Source of the DNA: Ferruginibacter sp.
GTDB taxonomy: Bacteria; Bacteroidota; Bacteroidia; Chitinophagales; Chitinophagaceae
DNA: 5,123 bases
Direction of reading: 5' to 3'
NCBI GenBank assembly: GCA_025362765.1
Contig: JANYFI010000618.1
Location: forward strand, 1-5,123
Part shown: positions 1-5,123 of the stretch, in pieces
Numbering within the stretch: the stretch's first letter is position 1
How the letters are laid out: each line of letters opens with the position of its first letter
Made by a program: the position numbers and the translations under genes
Notes under the pieces: generated by a model
What the model was told of the DNA's origin: nothing
What the model saw: only the letters and a program-made list of their open reading frames with translations
Databases searched by the model: none

Positions 1-1692
1 AATATCCCATTCCTGCCAGGCACCTTTGTACAACCATAACCAGCAATCGCCCAGCCATGGCGCATTGGTAGCCCTGATTCTTTTAAGCGCTTCAATTACT
101 ACGTCAAAACAAACTTTGTGGGTGCCATGCGGATCGGCAAAATCTCCCGCACAAAAAATCTGTTGTGGTTGTATTTTATTTAGCAGATCCATGGTAATAA
201 CAACATCGCCTTCGCCCATAGGGCTTTTTTCGATGGTGCCTGTTTCATAAAAAGGCAGATTTTGAAAGTGTATCTGCTCATCCGTAAGCCCTACATATTT
301 ACAAGTAGCTTTCGCCTCGCACCTTCTTATCAATCCTTTAATATCTCTAATTTCGGCAGTGTCTTTTTCGCTTGATTTTTTTGTCTTTAAAAATGCAATT
401 GCATTTTCCAATACCTTTTTACTTTTCGTTTCATCTATATCAAACATGCTTTCAAAACCAACAGCAAAATCAATAAACCTGGTTACAAATTCATCCGTTA
501 CGGCAATATTACCGCTGGTTTGATAGGCGACATGTACGTCATGCCCCTGGTCGTGAAGCCGCATAAAAGTGCCGCCCATGCTAATGATATCGTCGTCCGG
601 GTGAGGGGAAAAAATAATGACTTTTTTAGGAAATGGTTCGCTTCGTTCGGGGTGGTGAAAGCGTTGCTCTGTTCGCTTGCCACCCGGCCAGCCGGTAATA
701 CTGTCGCGTAATAAATAAAACACCTGCAAATTGGTTTCGTAAGCATCTCCCTTTTCTACCAGCAGTTCGCTTAAACCATTATCATTGTAATCATTATTGG
801 TTAAGCTTAAAACCGGTTTTTTTAATTGCAGGGAAAGATTTGCCACCGCCCGTTTAATCATATGGTCTGTCCACATACATTCTCCGGTTAACCACGGTTT
901 TTTAAACCTGGCCAGTTCGCTGGCGCAGCCTTCATCAATTACAAATGTGCAGTCATCATGGTTCTGTAATAAAGAGGCCGGTATTTCTTCGGTGTCATCC
1001 TCTTCCACCGCCTTTTGTATTACCGGCGCCTTAGCATTGCCCCAGGCCATTAAAATTATTTTTTTTGATTTAAGGATGGTGCTTATACCCATGGTAATGG
1101 CCATGCGGGGTACCTGGCTCATATTACCAAATTCATATGCATTGGCTATTCGGGTGCTGTTATCTAAAGTAATCAATCTTGTTTTTGAATAGATGCCGCT
1201 GCCCGGTTCGTTAAAACCGATGTGGCCATTAACTCCAATACCTAAAATCTGTAAATCCAACCCACCTGCATCTGCTATTTTTTTTTCGTAATCGGCACAG
1301 TGTTCTTTTACCTTATCTTTTGGCACCATGCCATCTGGTAAAAAATAATTATTGGGATCAATATCTGTTTGCTCAAATAAATTTTTACGCATGAAGTAGT
1401 GGTAGCTTTGCAGCGCATCTGCTTCCATCGGGTAGTACTGATCAAGATTGAAGGTAATAACATTTTTAAAACTCAATCCCTCATGTTTATGCATGCGAAC
1501 CAGCTCTGCATACAATGTTTTTGGAGATGAGCCCGTAGCCAACCCAATAATGCATTTTTTCCCTTCGGCTTCTTTAGCACGAATCAGGTCGGCGATTACC
1601 TGCGCAACATACCTGGATCCTGAGGTAGAAGAAGGGAATATTTTTACTGCGATTTTTTCGAGTGAATCTGTAAAGTCAATTTTATGCTTCAT
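1..1692 (-). CDS. nagB: Glucosamine-6-phosphate deaminase, long form with C-terminal PIG-L/LmbE deacetylase-like domain (3' end cut off by window)
   Basis: Reverse-strand reading gives 564 uninterrupted codons from the ATG at 1692 to the window edge. NagB converts glucosamine-6-phosphate to fructose-6-phosphate and ammonia in the cytosol. Residues 1 to about 285 are the NagB domain: GLATGSSP (about 49-56), FNLD ending at Asp84 (the catalytic Asp72 of E. coli NagB), and GHIGFNEPG at 156-164 with His157 and Glu162 matching His143 and Glu148. Asn155 replaces E. coli Asp141, and Gln85 replaces the usual Glu. Residues from about 355 form a PIG-L domain: HPDDD at 364-368 (likely zinc ligands His364 and Asp367, base Asp366) and DPHGTH at 520-525 (candidate third ligand). 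Two-domain proteins of about 640 residues are common in Bacteroidota, so roughly 75 residues are missing here. The substrate of the second domain is unknown; acting on acetylated amino sugars is an inference. The start has no clear Shine-Dalgarno sequence, as is usual in this phylum. It is divergent from the LacI gene. Confidence 0.95.
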   Translation of the reverse strand, partial: MKHKIDFTDSLEKIAVKIFPSSTSGSRYVAQVIADLIRAKEAEGKKCIIGLATGSSPKTLYAELVRMHKHEGLSFKNVITFNLDQYYPMEADALQSYHYFMRKNLFEQTDIDPNNYFLPDGMVPKDKVKEHCADYEKKIADAGGLDLQILGIGVNGHIGFNEPGSGIYSKTRLITLDNSTRIANAYEFGNMSQVPRMAITMGISTILKSKKIILMAWGNAKAPVIQKAVEEDDTEEIPASLLQNHDDCTFVIDEGCASELARFKKPWLTGECMWTDHMIKRAVANLSLQLKKPVLSLTNNDYNDNGLSELLVEKGDAYETNLQVFYLLRDSITGWPGGKRTEQRFHHPERSEPFPKKVIIFSPHPDDDIISMGGTFMRLHDQGHDVHVAYQTSGNIAVTDEFVTRFIDFAVGFESMFDIDETKSKKVLENAIAFLKTKKSSEKDTAEIRDIKGLIRRCEAKATCKYVGLTDEQIHFQNLPFYETGTIEKSPMGEGDVVITMDLLNKIQPQQIFCAGDFADPHGTHKVCFDVVIEALKRIRATNAPWLGDCWLWLYKGAWQEWDI

Positions 1693-1955
1693 GTGTATTT
1701 TTTGCTGAATTAAATGTATGGTGTTGGTTACGATTCTTTTTTTTACCAATAAAGCGGCGGGTGTTAACTGAATTTAAATATAACATCCCGGGAGTATATC
1801 TGCGGTTATAAAAAGACATTGATTTTAACTGCCGCTAAAGTAAAGTAAATTTTTTATGTAAAAAATTACGCAGCGTATGTTTGTTCCTTAATAACTAATG
1901 GCAATCGTTTGCACAAAATATTTTAGCGCCTGCGTAAATTTCTATAAGTTGCAAA
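1693..1955. promoter_or_regulatory. Divergent intergenic region between nagB and the LacI regulator gene
   Basis: These 263 AT-rich bases separate the two divergent start codons, so both promoters should lie here. No reading frame of note is present. A LacI-type operator lies at 1901-1912. For the rightward gene, TAAATTTC at 1935-1942 matches the Bacteroidota -7 box TAnnTTTG at all but the last base, and the TTTG at 1908-1911 inside the operator could serve as its -33 element, although the 23-base gap is long. For the leftward nagB, TATATTTA (minus strand, 1775-1782) is a seven-of-eight match, with no obvious -33 partner. A perfect palindrome TCCCGGGA lies at 1786-1793. The promoter assignments are weak. 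Confidence 0.4.
1901..1912. promoter_or_regulatory. LacI-family operator upstream of the regulator gene
   Basis: GCAATCGTTTGC is a near-palindrome (five of six base pairs symmetrical) with a central CG, close to the LacI-family consensus GCAAACGTTTGC. It lies 43 bases before the regulator's ATG and is repeated exactly at 3027-3038, before the downstream kinase gene. The natural reading is autoregulation, with the site overlapping a possible -33 element. It lies 208 bases from the nagB start, so an effect on nagB is possible but not shown. Confidence 0.7.
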
Positions 1956-3002
1956 ATGGAAAACAAATTGCCAACCATTACAGAAATTGCCCGACGCCTG
2001 AATATTTCGGCCTCTACCGTTTCCAGGGCGCTGCATAACCACAGCAGCATAGGCCTGCGAACAAAAATGAGGGTGCAGGAACTGGCCAAGGAATTAAACT
2101 ACGAACCCAATCAAACCGCCATTTTCTTTCAGCAGCGAAAAACATTTACCATTGGCGTGGTGCTGCCAGAATTATCTGAAGCTTTTTTTTCCGCCGCCAT
2201 CAGCGGTATTGAAGATTGTGCGTACAAAAATAAATACTCGGTGTTGATGGGTCAGTCGCACGACAGTGAGGAAAAAGAAAAGCAGGTGATTGAAACCATG
2301 AAGAACCACCGGGTGGATGGTCTGCTGGTATCTATTGCCAGCAAAACCAATAATTACGATCATTTTGAAGCATTGAAGAGATATAATATTCCCATTGTTT
2401 TTTTCGATCGTATACCAAATATACCCGACATACATTATGTTGCCTGCAACCTGATCTCCGGTACAATACAGGCAATAAATTTTCTCATTAAAAAGGGCCA
2501 CCGGGTTTTTGGAATGCTAAACGGACCTGAAAAATTACCCGCCAGTAAAGAAAGACAGGAAGGGTATATTCAGGCTATGAAAAAAAACCGGCTGAAATTT
2601 GATCCTGCCATGGTGGTAAACTGCGATTTAAGTACCGATAAGGTATATGCGGCAACCGAGCATTTGCTGAAGTTAAAACGCAAACCCACCGCTATTGTAG
2701 TGTTCAACGATTACGTTGCCCTGGAAGCAGTACAATATGCCCGCAAACAAAAATTGCGTATCAATAAAGATATCTGTTTTGTGAGTTACGCCAACCTGCC
2801 GATCAGCCATTATACAGCGTTTCCCCCGATGGCGTCTGTAGAACAGTTTCCATATCTGCAGGGCCAGAAAGCAACAGAAACCTTGATGGAGCTGTTGAAT
2901 AATAAAGACAGTGGACACGAAGGCGCAAACACTTATTACAAAATAATTCTTGAATCTCAGTTAGTAGTAAAGGAAAATAATTTAACTGACGGGTTATTCT
3001 GA
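1956..3002 (+). CDS. LacI family transcriptional regulator
   Basis: A 348-residue DNA-binding repressor or activator of normal length for the LacI/GalR family. Residues 7-28 form the N-terminal helix-turn-helix (TITEIARRLNISASTVSRAL), followed by the hinge segment ELNYEPNQTA at 46-55. From about residue 62 (TFTIGVVLPE) to the end is the periplasmic-binding-protein-like effector domain, with FFDRI near 150, FND at 250-252 and SVEQFP at 294-299. Phe58 occupies the position where LacI and PurR carry the leucine that wedges into the operator minor groove. The ATG at 1956 places the helix-turn-helix at the usual distance from the N-terminus. Identical operators before this gene and before the next one on the same strand suggest control of both. 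The inducer cannot be read from sequence; an amino sugar or its phosphate is inferred from the neighbouring NagB and kinase genes. Confidence 0.95.
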   Translation: MENKLPTITEIARRLNISASTVSRALHNHSSIGLRTKMRVQELAKELNYEPNQTAIFFQQRKTFTIGVVLPELSEAFFSAAISGIEDCAYKNKYSVLMGQSHDSEEKEKQVIETMKNHRVDGLLVSIASKTNNYDHFEALKRYNIPIVFFDRIPNIPDIHYVACNLISGTIQAINFLIKKGHRVFGMLNGPEKLPASKERQEGYIQAMKKNRLKFDPAMVVNCDLSTDKVYAATEHLLKLKRKPTAIVVFNDYVALEAVQYARKQKLRINKDICFVSYANLPISHYTAFPPMASVEQFPYLQGQKATETLMELLNNKDSGHEGANTYYKIILESQLVVKENNLTDGLF

Positions 3003-3026
3003 CCTGCACTTTAACTTCAAACCGAC

Positions 3027-3038
3027 GCAATCGTTTGC
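3027..3038. promoter_or_regulatory. Second LacI-family operator, upstream of the kinase gene
   Basis: This is an exact second copy of GCAATCGTTTGC, and the match with 1901-1912 extends one base further to a 13-base identity ending in A. It lies in the 87-base gap between the regulator stop and the kinase ATG at 3090. Two copies of a LacI-type near-palindrome, both in intergenic DNA next to a LacI gene, strongly suggest a local regulon including the kinase. Confidence 0.7.
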
Positions 3039-3052
3039 ATGTGTACACACGC
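3037..3052. repeat. Palindrome adjoining the second operator
   Basis: The perfect 10-base palindrome TGTGTACACA (3040-3049) sits inside a 16-base dyad, GCATGTGTACACACGC, with seven of eight pairs matching. It overlaps the last two bases of the LacI operator. It could be a second protein-binding site or chance; nothing comparable follows the first operator copy. Confidence 0.4.
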
Positions 3053-3063
3053 AGGCTTTTGTT

Positions 3064-3071
3064 TAGGTTTG
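3064..3071 (+). promoter_or_regulatory. Candidate -7 promoter box of the kinase gene
   Basis: TAGGTTTG is a full match to the Bacteroidota -7 consensus TAnnTTTG and lies 18 bases before the ATG at 3090. The only TTTG in a -33-like role is at 3034-3037 inside the operator, about 26 bases away, which is longer than usual. If used, transcription would start only about 10 bases before the ATG, and the operator would sit just upstream of or over the -33 region. Confidence 0.3.
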
Positions 3072-3089
3072 TTTTCTATCTTGATAATT

Positions 3090-4163
3090 ATGTGGCAAAA
3101 AGTGTTACCGGCATACGGTTTCGATATAAAGGATTGTACGGTGCAATCATTTGGCAATGGTCTAATCAACCATACCTGGCGGGTAAGGGTGGCCGATAAA
3201 ACTTTTATTTTACAAAAGATCAACCACCAGGTATTTAAATACCCACAGGCAATAGCGAATAACATACAACTGATAGCCGCTTATTTACAGGCGCACTCGC
3301 CGGGATATGTCTTTACTACTCCTGTAAAAACCAACGAAGGGAAAGAATTGGTATATATTGAAGCAATGGGCTATTTCAGAATGTTTCCTTTTGTGGCGAA
3401 CTCACATACCATTGATGTGGTAAACAGCACAGCGCAGGCTTTTGAAGCTGCCACGCAATTTGGAAAATTTACAAGGCTTCTGGCAGGTTTTGATTGCACA
3501 CAGCTGCAGGATACATTACCTGATTTTCATAATTTATCTTTTCGCTATTACCAGTTTGAGCAGGCGCTCGCTGGTGCATCTGCAGAAGCCATCGCACAAT
3601 CCAAAACGGCTATTGATTTTATTAAAGCCAATTATCATCTTACACAAACATTTGAAACGATTACTAAAAGCGTTGCGTTTAAAAAACGGGTAACGCACCA
3701 TGATACCAAAATCAGCAATATTTTATTAAACGACCAGGATGAAGGCATTTGTGTGATTGACCTGGATACCATAATGCAGGGCTATTTTATAAGTGATGTA
3801 GGCGATATGATCAGAACCTATGTAAGCCCGGTAAGTGAGGAAGAAAAAGACTTTAGCAAAATTGAAATAAGGGAACCCTATTTTGCTGCAATCGTGGAGG
3901 GATACTTAGGAGAAATGCAATTTGAGTTAAGTAAAGAAGAAATTAATCACTTTATTTACGCCGGAAAATTTATGATTTATATGCAGGCTATCCGGTTTTT
4001 GGCAGATCATTTAATGAACGATGTTTATTATGGCGCCAGCTATCCTGGCCACAATCTGTGCCGGGCAAATAACCAGATTGTACTGTTGAAAAAGATGATG
4101 GAAAAAGAAGACGTTCTTCAGCAGCAGGTTACATCGTTTATACAAAAAAATATCCGACAATAA
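3090..4163 (+). CDS. Phosphotransferase (APH-fold) sugar kinase, N-acetylhexosamine 1-kinase (NahK)-like
   Basis: A 357-residue soluble kinase of the aminoglycoside/choline phosphotransferase fold. Features resembling NahK (Bifidobacterium enzyme about 359 residues) are FGNGLIN at 21-27 (nucleotide loop), QKIN at 42-45 (ATP-binding lysine region), HHDTKISN at 203-210 (catalytic loop, base Asp205, Asn210) and VIDLDTIMQG from about 222 (metal-binding Asp224), followed by DVGDMIR. NahK uses ATP and magnesium to phosphorylate GlcNAc or GalNAc at C1, feeding nucleotide-sugar synthesis. An upstream in-frame ATG at 3039 would add 17 residues, but it lies within the operator-adjacent palindrome and ahead of the promoter box. 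The 3090 start gives the family length and begins just before the conserved fold. Neighbouring nagB and a LacI operator support an amino-sugar substrate. Related anomeric kinases of other sugars, such as N-acetylmuramate, are the main alternative. It is convergent with the transporter gene. Confidence 0.85.
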   Translation: MWQKVLPAYGFDIKDCTVQSFGNGLINHTWRVRVADKTFILQKINHQVFKYPQAIANNIQLIAAYLQAHSPGYVFTTPVKTNEGKELVYIEAMGYFRMFPFVANSHTIDVVNSTAQAFEAATQFGKFTRLLAGFDCTQLQDTLPDFHNLSFRYYQFEQALAGASAEAIAQSKTAIDFIKANYHLTQTFETITKSVAFKKRVTHHDTKISNILLNDQDEGICVIDLDTIMQGYFISDVGDMIRTYVSPVSEEEKDFSKIEIREPYFAAIVEGYLGEMQFELSKEEINHFIYAGKFMIYMQAIRFLADHLMNDVYYGASYPGHNLCRANNQIVLLKKMMEKEDVLQQQVTSFIQKNIRQ

Positions 4164-4186
4164 AAGATCAGCTTGACTATTACAAA

Positions 4187-5123
4187 CTATTTTGCAGCAG
4201 CCATACCTCTCGTAACAACCGTGTCATAAGTAGTTTCATTTATTGCCTTTTCACTTTTAGCAATTACTACTGTAGCAACTGTATTGCCAATAAAATTAAT
4301 CAGCGCCCTTCCTTCGCTCATAAACCTGTCTACACCTATTAATAAACCGAGCCCTTCCAATGGTATTACTTTTAAAGCGGCGAGCGTAGATGCCAGCACG
4401 ACAAACCCGCTACCAGTAACGCCTGCAGCACCTTTGCTGGTTAACAGCAATATGCCTATAATTGTCAATTGCTGCCCCAGTGATAAATCAACATGAAACA
4501 CCTGCGCCAGGAATATTACGCTCATGCTTAAATAAATAGTAGTACCATCCAGGTTAAAGCTATAGCCTGTCGGAATAATTAAACCAACTACTTCTTTTTC
4601 GCAGCCTGCATCTTCCAGTTTTTTCATTACTGATGGTAAAGCCACTTCGCTGCTGCTGCTGCCGAGTACAATTAAAATTTCTTCTTTAATATATACCAAT
4701 AATTTCCATAAACTAAATTTATGATACCGGGCTATAAGGTTCAACACAACAAAAATAAACAACAAGCCCGTTATATAAAACGTAAGCATTAGTTTACCCA
4801 GGATTATAAGGCTGGTAAATCCAAATTTACCAATGGTAAACGCCATGCCCCCAAAAGCGCCGATAGGACTTAGCCGCATTACTATCTTTAAAATATTAAA
4901 CAGTACTTTATTAATGGTTTCAAAACTATTTAGCAGGCCTGTGCCCTTGTTGCCAATCCATTTTAAGCCTATCGCAAACAAAATACTAAAAAATAATACC
5001 TGTAAAATATCTCCCTTCGCAAATGAGTCAACAATATTGGTGGGTACAATATGAGAAAAAAATTCTCCCCAGTTTATTGCTTTTGCCTGGTTAGTATATT
5101 GTGCTACTTTTTCAGCCTGCGCA
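4187..5123 (-). CDS. dctA: C4-dicarboxylate/amino acid:cation symporter, DctA-like (5' end cut off by window)
   Basis: The reverse-strand frame is open from the window edge to the TAG at 4187-4189, giving 311 residues. Members of this sodium/proton:dicarboxylate symporter family have about 430 residues, so some 120 N-terminal residues (the first membrane helices) lie outside. It is an inner-membrane protein importing succinate, fumarate or malate, or acidic amino acids. In order, visible landmarks are HIVPTNIVDSFAKGDILQV near the left of the fragment, the hairpin-1 serine run GSSSSEVALP (near 4640-4667), PTGYSFNLDGT in helix 7 (near 4535-4570), the hairpin-2 segment SKGAAGVTGSGF and the helix-8 motif VDRFMSEGRALIN (near 4290-4335). 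The Arg in SEGRA matches the carboxylate-binding Arg397 of GltPh, while Ser in place of its Asp394 fits dicarboxylate rather than amino-acid transport. A TTG at 4981 is an internal leucine codon, not a start. No link to the amino-sugar genes is seen. Confidence 0.93.
   Translation of the reverse strand, partial: AQAEKVAQYTNQAKAINWGEFFSHIVPTNIVDSFAKGDILQVLFFSILFAIGLKWIGNKGTGLLNSFETINKVLFNILKIVMRLSPIGAFGGMAFTIGKFGFTSLIILGKLMLTFYITGLLFIFVVLNLIARYHKFSLWKLLVYIKEEILIVLGSSSSEVALPSVMKKLEDAGCEKEVVGLIIPTGYSFNLDGTTIYLSMSVIFLAQVFHVDLSLGQQLTIIGILLLTSKGAAGVTGSGFVVLASTLAALKVIPLEGLGLLIGVDRFMSEGRALINFIGNTVATVVIAKSEKAINETTYDTVVTRGMAAAK

Noticed and set aside
797..1192. A 131-codon open frame on the plus strand
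   Set aside because: It is antisense to the strongly conserved NagB domain, has no recognisable motif and is best explained as a shadow of that gene. The same applies to the plus-strand frames at 26-250, 520-711 and 1448-1708.
1915..1924. AAAATATTTT perfect palindrome next to the first operator
   Set aside because: It is made only of A and T in an AT-rich region and is expected by chance; no matching copy occurs at the second operator.
2172..2501. A 109-codon open frame on the minus strand
   Set aside because: It is antisense to the effector domain of the LacI regulator and resembles no known protein.
2743..2757. GCAAACAAAAATTGC as a possible third operator
   Set aside because: The half-sites are spaced three bases wider than in the two real copies, the central CG is missing, and it lies within the LacI coding sequence.
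4650..4664. AGC triplet repeat in the transporter gene
   Set aside because: It encodes the conserved serine run of hairpin 1 in this transporter family, so it is explained by protein function rather than being a variable repeat.
4979..4981. TTG as the start of a 264-residue transporter
   Set aside because: The frame stays open and keeps family-conserved sequence (IVPTNIVDSFAKGD) upstream to the window edge, so the TTG is an internal leucine codon.

Overview
The window looks like a chromosomal segment from a Bacteroidota species, probably Chitinophagaceae-like. The evidence is the long NagB fused to a PIG-L deacetylase domain, the LacI-type regulator, AT-rich leaders without clear Shine-Dalgarno sequences, and a TAnnTTTG-type promoter box. 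The genus is an inference; no rRNA or other marker gene is present.

Layout: (1) 1-1692, minus strand: glucosamine-6-phosphate deaminase of the long two-domain form, running off the left edge so the C-terminus and stop are missing. (2) 1693-1955: divergent intergenic region with a LacI-type operator at 1901-1912. (3) 1956-3002, plus: LacI-family regulator. (4) 3003-3089: short gap with a second, identical operator at 3027-3038 and an adjoining palindrome. (5) 3090-4163, plus: sugar kinase of the phosphotransferase fold, resembling N-acetylhexosamine 1-kinase (NahK). (6) 4187-5123, minus: C4-dicarboxylate/cation symporter of the DctA type, convergent with the kinase and running off the right edge so its N-terminus is missing.

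Taken together, genes 1, 3 and 5 suggest a small amino-sugar locus. The NagB/PIG-L protein would feed glucosamine-6-phosphate into glycolysis. The kinase would phosphorylate a free N-acetylhexosamine at C1, for salvage into nucleotide sugars. The LacI protein probably controls its own gene and the kinase through the two matching operators. A role for the first operator in controlling the divergent nagB is possible but not shown. The dicarboxylate transporter seems to be an unrelated neighbour.

I see no mobile element, CRISPR array, tRNA, rRNA or convincing new system. The most interesting points are the duplicated operator, the adjoining dyad at the kinase promoter, and the active-site substitutions in the NagB domain.
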